Notes: generated by a model not told the origin, from the letters alone. Counted from the first letter of the stretch, positions 1 through 8,280 are shown. The stretch: DNA of 64,000 nucleotides from Lactobacillus helsingborgensis (GCF_000970855.1 NZ_KQ034046.1:311053-375052); one strand, 5' to 3'. A program made the numbers and translations.

Positions 1-87
1 GCTTTGGTATATATGGAATTATTTTTTTGATTAGGTATTTAATCTGCTTAATTTGTAATTAATTTGCGTATTTGAGTTTTGGTTTGC

Positions 88-327
88 TTATTTTTTGTTA
101 TTTTTGAAGAATATCATCCATTCATAAACACATGTAATAACTGCTATTAGATAATCATACCAATGAAAAGCTTTTGAAAAGCCCACTAAAGAGAGGAGAA
201 ACACAGCAATCAACGCTAAAGTAAAAAGGATAGGCATAGCAAGCGTCATATTGTATCTGGCAAGCCAAGTATCGATTGGCAGAAGCTCTAGAGCCAAGAT
301 AATGATTATTATTAAAGTAGTATTCAT
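88..327 (-). CDS. Small hydrophobic membrane protein, unknown function
   Basis: This 79-residue protein has about three hydrophobic segments (roughly residues 3-15, 27-50 and 57-73) and a basic NNKK tail. It should therefore be a small integral membrane protein. It lies 25 bp downstream of the secreted protein at 353-856 on the same strand and has no promoter of its own that I can see, so the two are probably cotranscribed. A secreted product followed by a small membrane protein is the usual layout of bacteriocin/immunity pairs. That reading is only an inference from context, and I recognise no family. A GTG/TAACATG region with a GGTGTG stretch could serve as its ribosome binding site. Confidence 0.55.
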   Translation of the reverse strand: MNTTLIIIIILALELLPIDTWLARYNMTLAMPILFTLALIAVFLLSLVGFSKAFHWYDYLIAVITCVYEWMIFFKNNKK

Positions 328-352
328 GTTATAGTCACACCTTTTAGATTAT

Positions 353-856
353 TTAAAGATAGATAAATACGACTGTTCGTGCCGTCCAGTAAGCGACTGT
401 GCTGTTAAGGTGAAGATAATGAATTAGCGCATATCGTATACCATCTTCAGCTTTACCTTCATAATCAGTTAGAAAGTTTACAAAAGCTTTTAGTGGCTTA
501 GTTTTTAAACTGTTACCAGTAATTTTAGCAACGTATTTGGCAATTTTCTTAATTGTTTCTAACTTTAAGCCACGTGTCAGGTTATTGTTTTGTTCAGTAA
601 TTTTGTCTTGTAAGAGAGTATTCTGCTGCTCCTCATTAAGTCCAGCACCATTAACAATTTGATCAAACTCATCTTGTTGATCTTTAGTTAATGAACCGTA
701 CAATGCCCCATATGAACTGTTGTTTTGATTTTCATTGGAATTACTTACGGAGTTGTCCGTAGCAGCAAATGTATTTACTACAGTTGTTGCCATAGTCGTT
801 CCTATAAAACTTGCTGCCGCAAGAGAAATTCCCAATTTTTTAATGGTACTTTTCAT
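353..856 (-). CDS. Secreted protein of unknown function
   Basis: The 167-residue product begins with a classic Sec signal peptide: MKSTIKKLG, a hydrophobic stretch, then VNTFAATDN with a likely cleavage after AFAA/TFA at about residue 31. A short Asn/Ser-rich linker follows, then a Gln/Glu-rich helical part (residues 55-95) and a basic helical part with LETIKKIAKYVAKITGN. The tail is hydrophobic and aromatic (YWTARTVVFIYL). There is no sortase signal, lipobox or enzyme motif. The cationic, helical, hydrophobic C-terminus and the small membrane protein next to it would suit a bacteriocin-like or membrane-active peptide precursor, but I cannot name a family. The start codon is preceded by AAAGGCG at a suitable distance. 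Confidence 0.6.
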   Translation of the reverse strand: MKSTIKKLGISLAAASFIGTTMATTVVNTFAATDNSVSNSNENQNNSSYGALYGSLTKDQQDEFDQIVNGAGLNEEQQNTLLQDKITEQNNNLTRGLKLETIKKIAKYVAKITGNSLKTKPLKAFVNFLTDYEGKAEDGIRYALIHYLHLNSTVAYWTARTVVFIYL

Positions 857-884
857 AATAGTACGCCTTTCATAATATTTTTCG

Positions 885-935
885 TCAATGTCGACATTGA
901 TACTAAAACCATAGTTCAGTATTAAAATTTGTCAA
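885..935 (-). promoter_or_regulatory. Promoter with 16-bp perfect palindrome (probable operator)
   Basis: On the minus strand a -35 box TTGACA (930-935) and a -10-like TATGGT (908-913) are 16 bp apart, facing the secreted-protein gene. Just downstream, at the expected transcript start, lies the perfect 16-bp palindrome TCAATGTCGACATTGA (885-900). A palindrome placed there is typical of a repressor operator. No matching repressor gene is visible inside the window. Confidence 0.6.
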
Positions 936-1353
936 TAAATAATATTAAAAAATAATCATGTATATATAAACATATAGTTCATTAAATATCCAGTTAATTT
1001 GTGCTTGATAATATGAAATTATCAAATTTTTCAAAGATTAGTAACTAGAAGATAAAATAAAAAATGACTCTTACAAGTCATTTGAAATATTGATTACTTA
1101 TTAAAAAAATACAGTAGAAATTAATATTATAGTAGGTGAAATTATTGTCAAAATAACTTTGAATACGTTACTTTTAAACATTAAGTTCCCTATTGTTAGC
1201 GAATGATTATAAGCCAGTTAGAAGGGATCTTAATATGTCTCAAAGTCTTATGCCCAATTATTTAAAAATCTTTTGCCACCAGTGTTCATTTTTTCGAACT
1301 GGCTCTTTTAGTTCATTAGCAATATTTCTTTCTTTACGTTCTAAAGAGCCCTG

Positions 1354-1656
1354 GCAGTTACCCAACTCAGACGTGAGCTTAAAGTCAGCGTAACTTTTAT
1401 TCTTGATACCATTAATGCCAATCCCAATCTGCCGCACTTATCCCGTAGTAATTACTACTACACTTTAAAGAAGAAGGACAAAGAGCGGGATAATCGAGAA
1501 ATGTTTTATGGCTTTTGAAAAGCAGTTTAAAAATCTCACTGAACTGGAAGACGCATCAGAGACTACATTGAGTATTACAAGCAGAAAAGAATCAAGATTA
1601 AACTAAAATACACGACTCCGATTAAATATCGGAATCGTGCGTTAGGTCTTGCTTAA
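1354..1656 (+). pseudogene. IS3-family transposase (OrfB) remnant
   Basis: Frame 1354-1518 reads an OrfB-like stretch that includes RRELKVSVTFILDT, NANPNLPHLSRSNYYYTLKK and KDKERDNREM. The frame shifts to give GFEKQFKNLTELE (about 1510-1548), then shifts back to give RRIRDYIEYYKQKRIKIKL and a stop at 1654-1656. These match the N-terminal and the extreme C-terminal parts of IS3/IS150-type transposases. The whole catalytic DDE middle is missing, so the copy is dead. The stretch 1190-1350 may hold further scrambled pieces of the same element. I could not define terminal inverted repeats. Confidence 0.75.
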
Positions 1657-1721
1657 TAATAAAATGTTTAACTTTTTAGTTGCACTTCAAAGTCTGAGGG
1701 TTTATTTTGGATTGAATTTGC

Positions 1722-2993
1722 CTAAATAATGGCAGCAATCCATTCGCTAACTTTAATAAATATCCAGCCAATCCAAGTTGTAGCTGAGCCGACAATGTTG
1801 GTTATTGAACTAAAAGATTTAATCGAAGTAACATTTGCTTGTAAAGCCGCTTTAGTAAATTCGGGTGCAATAGAAGTGCCAATATAAAAGATGGTGATGA
1901 TAATTAATAAACCCGAGATAAGCATTCTGAAAATGTTACGATTGCAAAATGGTGCAACCAAAGCAAAGAGAAACATTAGTGAAGCTAAATCAGCAAAAGG
2001 CAGCACCTTATTACCAGGCAAAAGAAAGGCTAAAATTATTGCCAGTGGCAAGAGTAACAGTCCTGTTGAAAGCACTGATGGATCATCAATTAGTAAAGCG
2101 GTATCCATGCCAATGTAGAATTTTCTTTTAGGAAACCAATCCTTCAATTTGGCATTAACGTGATCTTTAACCATCACGAGTCCAGATACTAATACGTTAA
2201 CAACTATGGGCAATAAGTACATTGAGGCAGCGATATTAACGCCTAATGTTAAAATCTTAGAAAAACTATAATTTGCTAAGATGCCCATTAATACACCAAT
2301 AATTGCCCCAAAGCTGATTGGTTCGCCAAGTATACCCATTTTTTTGTTGATAGTTTCAGGATCTAACTGGATTTTATTCAAACCAGGGATATGTTCACAG
2401 ATCCAATTACCAATGATACCGAAAGGCACCCAGGCCAAACATGTTAAGTGGGGAAAAGAAATACCATTTAAGTCTTTATTAGGAAATTTCTTTTGAATGA
2501 TAGGTTGTGTGATATCAGCGATGATTAAAGTCAAAGTGTAAATAATCCAATCAGCAATAATAGCGATCCAGTAATTATTGGTCCCGGCGTAGATAACGGC
2601 ACCAACTAAGAGAAAGATCCAAAAATTAAAGATATCAAGATCAACCGTTTTAGTTAAATTTAAAAACAATAAGATTGCATTTATGACTAAAAAGCCTACT
2701 ACTGCAACTAACATAATTGGCGAGCCCCAGCCGATAGTAGACGCTGTTCCCCAACCAACATCTGTGACAGTGAGCTTTAAGCCTAGTCGTTCAACCATTG
2801 CTTTAGATGCTGGACCCAAAGCGCCAAGCATCAAGTTAATTACCATTGATACTCCGGTAAAGCCGACTCCAACCAGCATACCTGCTTTAAAAGCTTTTGC
2901 AGGGTGCATTCTGAAGATTAGACCAACGATAAAAAAGATGATAGGCATCATGACGGCGGAGCCCAAACCGATAATAGAATTAATAAAAGCCAT
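1722..2993 (-). CDS. PTS galactitol-type sugar transporter subunit EIIC
   Basis: This 423-residue polytopic membrane protein has about ten to twelve hydrophobic segments. Its GAT-family EIIC features include the N-terminal INSIIGLGSAVMMPIIFFIV, the MHPAKAFKAGMLVGVGFTG loop and the conserved WGSPIM / GEPISFGAIIG stretches. Proteins of this family move a polyol or pentitol across the membrane while it is phosphorylated by EIIB. It is the last gene of a minus-strand operon with two dehydrogenases, an FGGY kinase, a GlpP-like regulator and an aldolase. No EIIA or EIIB of the galactitol family is encoded beside it, which is unusual. It must borrow partners encoded elsewhere or act as a facilitator feeding the kinase. 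RBS GGAGG lies just upstream of the ATG. Confidence 0.85.
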   Translation of the reverse strand: MAFINSIIGLGSAVMMPIIFFIVGLIFRMHPAKAFKAGMLVGVGFTGVSMVINLMLGALGPASKAMVERLGLKLTVTDVGWGTASTIGWGSPIMLVAVVGFLVINAILLFLNLTKTVDLDIFNFWIFLLVGAVIYAGTNNYWIAIIADWIIYTLTLIIADITQPIIQKKFPNKDLNGISFPHLTCLAWVPFGIIGNWICEHIPGLNKIQLDPETINKKMGILGEPISFGAIIGVLMGILANYSFSKILTLGVNIAASMYLLPIVVNVLVSGLVMVKDHVNAKLKDWFPKRKFYIGMDTALLIDDPSVLSTGLLLLPLAIILAFLLPGNKVLPFADLASLMFLFALVAPFCNRNIFRMLISGLLIIITIFYIGTSIAPEFTKAALQANVTSIKSFSSITNIVGSATTWIGWIFIKVSEWIAAII

Positions 2994-3022
2994 TTAATAA
3001 CCTCCAATTTATTTATTCATGG

Positions 3023-4024
3023 TTATTTTTGTGCACTTAAAAATCTTTCAGCAAATAGTTTTGGAGTATTCTTGAAAGCATCGGCGGTAGAACCAGCTAA
3101 GTGCGAGGTTAAAGTAACGTTTTCCAAACTTAAAAATGCAGAGTTTGCGGGTAATGGTTCATCGTCAAAAGTATCAATAGCTGCACCCGCAATTTTGCCC
3201 TGCTTGAGTACAGCAATCAGAGCTTTTTCATCGACCAGAGCTGAACGCGCCGTATTAATAAAGTAGGCCGTGGGTTTCATTAAATCGAACATATCCTGGT
3301 CAATAATGTGGTGGGTTTCTTCCGTAGCCCGCATGTGAATTGTAATGATATCGGATTGTCTAATTAGAGCTGAAATGCTGTCGATTTTTTCGGCATAAAG
3401 ACTGTTACCCTTAACATAAGGATCGTAAAAAATAATTTTGGCACCAAAGCCCTTTAAAAATTGAGCTACTAATTGGCCGATGTGCCCAAAACCAATGATT
3501 CCAATGGTTTTACCACCAATTTCGGGAATATTATCTTTGTTAGGAAAATCCTTGTACCAAATGTCTTCGTGCATTTTGGCATTAGTACGGGCAATATTTC
3601 TGGTTTCGGCTAAAATCATACCAACGGTGAATTCCGCAACTGCTCGTGCATTGCGTCCGGCAGTGTTAATCACTTTAATCCCTTTACTTTGGGCATAATC
3701 CACATCTACATTTTCCATGCCACCTCTTAAAACACCTATATATTTAAGGTTTTGAGCCAGATCAATGACCTGTTTTCCGATTGGCATAAACTGCGTGATG
3801 ATCATGTCATAATCTGCTATTTCAGCTAACAAATTTTGATCAGTAATTTCGATTGCATTTGCTCCTTCTTGTTCAATTTTGATATTGTCGTTTTGTAAAC
3901 TTTCTACAGTTTCATGGCTCCAATCACGAATTTCCACAATGTCGCCATTTTCCTGAAATTGTGTTAAACCTGCTTTTAACATTTCGGGAGTAATCAAGTT
4001 ATCTCCAAATGCTATTATTTTCAT
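3023..4024 (-). CDS. D-isomer-specific 2-hydroxyacid dehydrogenase
   Basis: The 333-residue NAD(P)-dependent dehydrogenase shows the Rossmann motif GIIGFGHIGQLVAQFL near residue 176. The later catalytic elements are NTARSALVDEKALIAVL (substrate-binding Arg), the Glu within DTFDDEPLP, and the acid-base His in TSHLAGST. Family members reduce 2-keto acids or oxidise D-2-hydroxyacids and phosphoglycerate-like compounds. The substrate cannot be read from sequence. It sits 25 bp after the SDR gene and 29 bp before EIIC in the same operon, so it probably acts on an intermediate of the same polyol or sugar-acid pathway. Length and motifs are complete. Confidence 0.85.
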   Translation of the reverse strand: MKIIAFGDNLITPEMLKAGLTQFQENGDIVEIRDWSHETVESLQNDNIKIEQEGANAIEITDQNLLAEIADYDMIITQFMPIGKQVIDLAQNLKYIGVLRGGMENVDVDYAQSKGIKVINTAGRNARAVAEFTVGMILAETRNIARTNAKMHEDIWYKDFPNKDNIPEIGGKTIGIIGFGHIGQLVAQFLKGFGAKIIFYDPYVKGNSLYAEKIDSISALIRQSDIITIHMRATEETHHIIDQDMFDLMKPTAYFINTARSALVDEKALIAVLKQGKIAGAAIDTFDDEPLPANSAFLSLENVTLTSHLAGSTADAFKNTPKLFAERFLSAQK

Positions 4025-4049
4025 AATTATTCTCCTCTTAACTTTCTGA

Positions 4050-4811
4050 TTAATGCATCAGCATTCCACCGGTTAAATCTACTGTTGCTCCAGTCATATA
4101 GCTATAGACGTCGGAAACTAACAGCGTACCCATTTTGGCAATTTCTTCTGGTTCAACCACTCTGCCCATTGGGATTCTGCTGACATAATAATTAGGATCT
4201 TTGTCAAGATTGGCCTGAATCATTCTGGTATGCATGATACCGATAGCAATATTGTTGCTGTTGATGCCGTTTTGAGCCTGTTCTCTGGCAAAAGAGGCAT
4301 TAAAAGCTATTAAGCCTGCCTTAGATGCAGCATAATGAGAGTGTCCGGTTGTTGAACCATAGTAAGCGGCTTGACTAGTTACATTTAAAACGTGCCCGCC
4401 GTGTTTTTCCTTATTGGCGGCAAGTGCGAATTTTTGGGCAAGTAGAAATGGTGCCCTAAGGTTGGTTTTCATTTCCAAATCCCAATCTTGCTCTTTAATA
4501 TCCGTTACTTTGCCACTTAGCCAGATACCGGCGTTATTAATTAAAATATCTATTTGTCCCAACTGCTCGTGGGCTTCATCAAACAGTTTTCTGGCTTGAT
4601 CAACTTGAGACAAGTCTGTTTTAAAGCCGTAAGCTTTTTGATGAGTCTCTTTTTCTACTTTGTCCAGTGTTACTTCCGGGTGTTCTTTTTCATTTAAATA
4701 ACTGAAAGCAACTGTGACGCCTTCTTTTGCTAAAGCTAAAACAAATTGTTGTCCTAAACCTGTAGCACCACCGGTTACTAATGCGTTTTTACCTTGTAGT
4801 CCTAGTTTCAT
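4050..4811 (-). CDS. Short-chain dehydrogenase/reductase (SDR)
   Basis: This is a classical 253-residue SDR. The nucleotide-binding motif TGGATGLG is at residues 14-21, NNAGIW is near residue 91, and the catalytic Ser is in NVTSQAAYYGS. The active-site YAASK lies near residue 160, and the C-terminal segment ends with DLTGGMLMH. It should interconvert a hydroxyl and a keto group on a polyol, sugar or sugar acid using NAD(P). It lies between the FGGY kinase and the 2-hydroxyacid dehydrogenase. Two oxidoreductases in one operon suggest a two-step oxidation or an epimerisation before cleavage by the aldolase. RBS AGGAGG precedes the ATG. Confidence 0.85.
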   Translation of the reverse strand: MKLGLQGKNALVTGGATGLGQQFVLALAKEGVTVAFSYLNEKEHPEVTLDKVEKETHQKAYGFKTDLSQVDQARKLFDEAHEQLGQIDILINNAGIWLSGKVTDIKEQDWDLEMKTNLRAPFLLAQKFALAANKEKHGGHVLNVTSQAAYYGSTTGHSHYAASKAGLIAFNASFAREQAQNGINSNNIAIGIMHTRMIQANLDKDPNYYVSRIPMGRVVEPEEIAKMGTLLVSDVYSYMTGATVDLTGGMLMH

Positions 4812-4842
4812 TATTAATCCTCCTTAAAATTAAATTTTGTTG

Positions 4843-6399
4843 TTAGTTAGCTGTTTCTAACTGCGTATTGCCAATATCGTTCCAAACAAAAGATTGGTCT
4901 TTAACTACTTTTTGATATAGGTCATATTTTTCCTGATAAACTTCTGCTAGTTCAGGATTAGGAGTAATTGTTCTTGAAATATGAACCATACTTTTTGCTG
5001 CCGCTTTAAAGTCGGTAAATAAGCCGGACATTACGCCAGCTGCCATAGCTGCTCCCATTGCGCCGTTTTCCTTAACGTTAACTAGTTCTAATGGCTTTTG
5101 AAAAATATCCGCAAACATTTGTAACCATACTTGTGAATTAGTGATTCCGCCGGCTATGCGAATTGGAGAAGACAAAACATTGGCATTTATTTTGAGCAAT
5201 TTTTCAACGTGAGCTTTGTGGGCGAAACAAACACCTTCATAAACTGCATTTACAAATTGGGCTAATGAGGTATCTTTTGAAGCCCCAATGAAGCCGGCAG
5301 ATGAGTTCGCAATACCAGCGTTAGAGCCAAAAATGAATGGATAAAAAATCAGTTTGCTTTCCCAAGGTTTAACTGCTGCCACCAATTTTGAGCAATAATC
5401 ATAGATACTATGTTCATCATTAACAATCTTTAACAGTTGGGTATGATCCTTCATAAATGTTTCTGTGAACCAAGTTAAGTTAGAGCCACTTGTAGGTGAC
5501 GCCTCAGTTAAGAGATATTCGTCCTTAATCGGATAATCAGAAGTCATAAATAAGTCTTTAACAACTGAGATTTTGTTATCAATGTACTGGTTAATGCTCC
5601 AAGTTCCAGTTACAATTGATAACTGATTGTGTTTAACCAATCCTGTTGAAAGTGCGCTTGCGGTGATGTCAAATAGCCCACCAGCTACTGGAGTTCCTTC
5701 ACACAGTCCGGTTTTCTTGCTGACAGCTGCGGTGATTTTCCCGCATTCAGCAGTAGAATCAACTAATGGTGGAATCTTTTTTAACCACTTTTTGATACCG
5801 AAAAATTCGAATACCTTTTCATCTAATTTTTCTGTGTCTTGGTTAAAAAGCGAGGTGCCACTTGCGTTTGAAATTTCAAAACCTGCCTTGCCGGTTAGCC
5901 AATATCTGACTAAGTCGGTAATCATGAAGACATATTCTGTTTTGTCATAGACTTCAGGTTCATTTTCATCAAGCCACTTTAAAAGGGCAGCTGGTTGTGA
6001 GCTCCAAATAGTGGCGTAGGTTCTAGGCCTGACAGCTGTTTCATAATTTTTATCAGCAAGCCATTTTTCGACAATAGCACTGGCCCTGTTATCTGTAGAA
6101 ATAATGCCGTTGCGCACAAACTGACCATTCTTACCGATTAAGTAAAGGCCATTGCCATGACCAGTCATACCGACCCCAGCAATATCTTTAGGGTTAATTT
6201 TTGATTTTTGCAAAACATCATGAATGACCTGAAAGTTTACTGCTCTTAATTCGGACATATCCCTTTCGGTCCAGTATTCATGAGGTGTTAACATTTCCGT
6301 ATATATTGTGGACTTTGCAATTTCGTTGCCGGCAGCATCATAAATAGCTGCCTTAGTTGAAGTACCACCATTATCTATTCCCATTAAATATTTGGTCAT
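4843..6399 (-). CDS. FGGY-family carbohydrate kinase
   Basis: The 518-residue protein belongs to the xylulokinase/ribulokinase/glycerol kinase superfamily. The N-terminal phosphate-binding motif is GIDNGGTSTKAAIYD, followed by GVGMTGHGNGLYLIG. The second actin-like domain contains IVTGTWSINQY and AGGITNSQVWLQMFADIF, with the adenosine motif NGAMGAAMAAGV. It transfers phosphate from ATP to a pentulose or polyol. It is flanked by the GlpP-like antiterminator and the SDR, all in one operon. The aldolase encoded first in the operon suggests that the phosphorylated product is finally cleaved to triose-type products. Exact sugar unknown. Confidence 0.85.
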   Translation of the reverse strand: MTKYLMGIDNGGTSTKAAIYDAAGNEIAKSTIYTEMLTPHEYWTERDMSELRAVNFQVIHDVLQKSKINPKDIAGVGMTGHGNGLYLIGKNGQFVRNGIISTDNRASAIVEKWLADKNYETAVRPRTYATIWSSQPAALLKWLDENEPEVYDKTEYVFMITDLVRYWLTGKAGFEISNASGTSLFNQDTEKLDEKVFEFFGIKKWLKKIPPLVDSTAECGKITAAVSKKTGLCEGTPVAGGLFDITASALSTGLVKHNQLSIVTGTWSINQYIDNKISVVKDLFMTSDYPIKDEYLLTEASPTSGSNLTWFTETFMKDHTQLLKIVNDEHSIYDYCSKLVAAVKPWESKLIFYPFIFGSNAGIANSSAGFIGASKDTSLAQFVNAVYEGVCFAHKAHVEKLLKINANVLSSPIRIAGGITNSQVWLQMFADIFQKPLELVNVKENGAMGAAMAAGVMSGLFTDFKAAAKSMVHISRTITPNPELAEVYQEKYDLYQKVVKDQSFVWNDIGNTQLETAN

Positions 6400-6411
6400 T
6401 TTATACCTCTT

Positions 6412-6960
6412 TCATTGCCATAATTTGCTATTACTAGTAGTAATGCCAGAAAATCCTAATCTAAAAATCTGATCGACCATATTTAAAGTTTTAATAAAAC
6501 CTCCGGCAAATAATTTAGAACTTATGTTTAATTTAGCTAGATCAGCTGATTCAGCAATTGCTGAACATGCTGGCAAAACTTCAATAGCATCAAACTTATT
6601 ATTTTCAAGTATTGCGCCGGTTCTTTTAAGAGAACGGCTGTCAATTAAGAAAAAACGATAGATCACGTTGAGGCCAATACTCTTTGCAATATTGCCTGCT
6701 TGAATATTAGTAGTAAAAACACCATCCACTTGGTACATGTTTTTAAGTAACCGCAAGCCTTTTGCATCTGGTGCAAAACCTGCAATTAATTCCAAATGTA
6801 CAAAAGCTTTTTTTCTGAATTTATGAACGTACGAAGTTTGCTTAATTAAGTTTCCTATATCAGTGTTACTCAATAGAATAATTGATGCCTTAGACTTACA
6901 AGCAAGTTGCAATAGTTTTAGCTCTCTAACTGAGGGTATGATTGTTTTCTGGTTCTGCAT
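6412..6960 (-). CDS. GlpP-family antiterminator regulatory protein
   Basis: The 182-residue product matches the GlpP family in length and pattern: an early KSKASIILLSN strand, HLELIAGFAPDAKGL, then VDGVFTTN, QAGNIAKSIGL, DSRSLKRTGAIL and a late AGGFIKTL. The protein is a small TIM-barrel-like fold related to glycerophosphodiesterase-type barrels. In Bacillus, GlpP binds glycerol-3-phosphate and the leader mRNA of glpD to prevent termination. Here it is the second gene of a kinase/aldolase/dehydrogenase operon. The leader of that operon carries a long terminator hairpin (7857-7921), so it probably controls its own operon in response to a phosphorylated intermediate. No glycerol catabolic gene is near. 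The effector could differ from glycerol-3-phosphate. Confidence 0.8.
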   Translation of the reverse strand: MQNQKTIIPSVRELKLLQLACKSKASIILLSNTDIGNLIKQTSYVHKFRKKAFVHLELIAGFAPDAKGLRLLKNMYQVDGVFTTNIQAGNIAKSIGLNVIYRFFLIDSRSLKRTGAILENNKFDAIEVLPACSAIAESADLAKLNISSKLFAGGFIKTLNMVDQIFRLGFSGITTSNSKLWQ

Positions 6961-7019
6961 TCAATTTCCTCCAATTAAATTATTACTAGGCTTTATTAAA
7001 GAAAATTATTAAGTGGTAA

Positions 7020-7832
7020 TTAGGATTTGGTAGTTGAATATATTTGAAGAGCCTCCTCAACTGTTTTGCCATCATGGACAATTGCAGATAGAGCTGCTAC
7101 CTTACCAACTGGGTTAGGGTCTTGGGTAATATTTCTTCCGGTTGCAATTCCGCAAACTCCAGCTGTCATTAAGTTGTGGACATATTCGAAGTAGGTCTTG
7201 TTGTCAGTTTTTGGTCCTCCCAAAGCAACTGCAGGACGTCTGGTGTTTTCTACAATTTTTCTGTCAGTCTCAATATCGCCAGTAAATCTGGTTTTGATGA
7301 CATCGGCACCGTATTCAACGCCTAATCTTGCTGCCGTTTTGATATAGTCTGGATTATCTGAGTTAGGTTCTTGGTCAGAAACGGCGTAAGAACAAGGAAG
7401 GGTCTCAGCAATCACTGGCACGTTCCATTCCTCGCCTTGTTTTGCGAGCCGCGCTAACATTTTATGAGAAAATTCTTCTCTATCACCTTGACTGCCGGGG
7501 AAAGTCATGCAGACAACGCCGCTTGCTCCTAGTTTTAATGCATCAGTGACATCGAAGAATTGTGCTGTTTCAGGAACACTGCTGTCAAAAACATTAACCG
7601 ACCCGTCTACTCTTAAAATCGTCGGCACATCAATTAAATCTTGCGCAAATAATTGAGCTTGTCCGTATGTAACTAAGGCGCAGTTAAGTCCATACTTTAA
7701 TAACTGATGAACGCTTTTGACTGAAAAATCTACCCCGTCTGTATTAGCGGAAAAACCGAATCCGTCTAAAGCGACAATAATCGTTTTGCCATCTTTACCA
7801 AAAATATTATTTAAACGTTTTGCTTTATCCAT
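7020..7832 (-). CDS. Class I aldolase, DeoC/FbaB/LacD superfamily
   Basis: This 270-residue TIM-barrel aldolase resembles the FbaB/DhnA/LsrF group of class I aldolases. The N-terminal IIVALDGFG strand carries an acidic residue. The Schiff-base lysine is Lys180 in GADVIKTRFTGD, and phosphate-binding ends are seen at ALGGPKTDNK and GVCGIATGRNI. It would cleave a phosphorylated ketose by Schiff-base chemistry. It is the first gene of the operon, directly behind the terminator-containing leader, with a good RBS (AAAGGAGA) before ATG. With the FGGY kinase and dehydrogenases downstream it would complete a pathway from an imported polyol to triose phosphate. The exact substrate is unknown. Confidence 0.8.
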   Translation of the reverse strand: MDKAKRLNNIFGKDGKTIIVALDGFGFSANTDGVDFSVKSVHQLLKYGLNCALVTYGQAQLFAQDLIDVPTILRVDGSVNVFDSSVPETAQFFDVTDALKLGASGVVCMTFPGSQGDREEFSHKMLARLAKQGEEWNVPVIAETLPCSYAVSDQEPNSDNPDYIKTAARLGVEYGADVIKTRFTGDIETDRKIVENTRRPAVALGGPKTDNKTYFEYVHNLMTAGVCGIATGRNITQDPNPVGKVAALSAIVHDGKTVEEALQIYSTTKS

Positions 7833-7856
7833 TTGTAATCTCCTTTTCTAATTGAA

Positions 7857-7921
7857 GTCAAAAAAAGAAGGTCCAAATAAACCCAAGTGCAGAATTCTGC
7901 ACAGGTTTAATTGAACCTTCT
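7857..7921 (-). terminator. Leader terminator hairpin, probable target of the GlpP-like antiterminator
   Basis: On the minus strand, between promoter and the aldolase gene, AGAAGGTTCAATTAAACC pairs with GGTTTATTTGGACCTTCT at 16 of 18 positions. Its apex is a perfect inner hairpin GTGCAGAATTCTGCAC. A run of seven U residues follows (7860-7866). This is an intrinsic terminator located before the first gene, so expression needs readthrough. The operon's second gene is a GlpP-family antiterminator, which makes this leader its most likely target. Confidence 0.8.
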
Positions 7922-7958
7922 AATTTTCTCGTTCAGTTTTATATTTTATTACGATGTA

Positions 7959-7987
7959 AGCATAGCAGTATTTGAAAACGCTGTCAA
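7959..7987 (-). promoter_or_regulatory. Promoter of the aldolase/kinase operon with overlapping cre-like site
   Basis: TTGACA (7982-7987) and TATGCT (7959-7964) are separated by 17 bp on the minus strand. The stretch TTGACAGCGTTTTCAA (7972-7987), covering the -35 box, fits the CcpA cre consensus with one mismatch in the core. This suggests carbon catabolite repression on top of antitermination control. Confidence 0.75.
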
Positions 7988-8035
7988 TAAAATTTGGCAA
8001 ATTGTTTTAGTAATAATTTTTCAAAGCAAATGCTA

Positions 8036-8064
8036 TTGCTCATATCGTTTAACTATACTATACT
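8036..8064 (+). promoter_or_regulatory. Promoter of the riboflavin operon
   Basis: TTGCTC (8036-8041) and TATACT (8059-8064) are 17 bp apart, about 18 bp before the FMN riboswitch. It is divergent from the kinase-operon promoter 49 bp away. Confidence 0.65.
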
Positions 8065-8081
8065 TGAAATAGTTGAATACG

Positions 8082-8209
8082 GTTTCTTCGGGGCAGGGTG
8101 CAATTCCTTACCGACGGTGACAATTAATAATTGAAGTCCGTGACCCGCGTTTTGCGGTGGAACTAGTGAGAGTCTAGTACCGACAGTTATAGTCTGGATG
8201 GGAGAAGAA
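8082..8209 (+). promoter_or_regulatory. FMN riboswitch (RFN element)
   Basis: The conserved RFN blocks are present in order: TCTTCGGGGCAGGGTG, ATTCCTTACCGACGGTGA, GTCCGTGACCCGCG, then TAGTACCGACAGTTATAG and TCTGGATGGGAGAAGA. A terminator hairpin follows at 8281-8312 before ribD. FMN binding should favour termination, so the four rib genes are expressed when flavin is scarce. Confidence 0.97.
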
Positions 8210-8280
8210 CAAACAAGATTAGACAGAAAACTCGCGTCGTTATTAAACTTCGCTGAAATCTTATTTGATGAATAAAAAAT

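Noticed and set aside
725-925. Plus-strand frame opposite the secreted-protein gene
   Set aside because: A shadow of the signal-peptide gene and its promoter; composition and lack of RBS argue against it.
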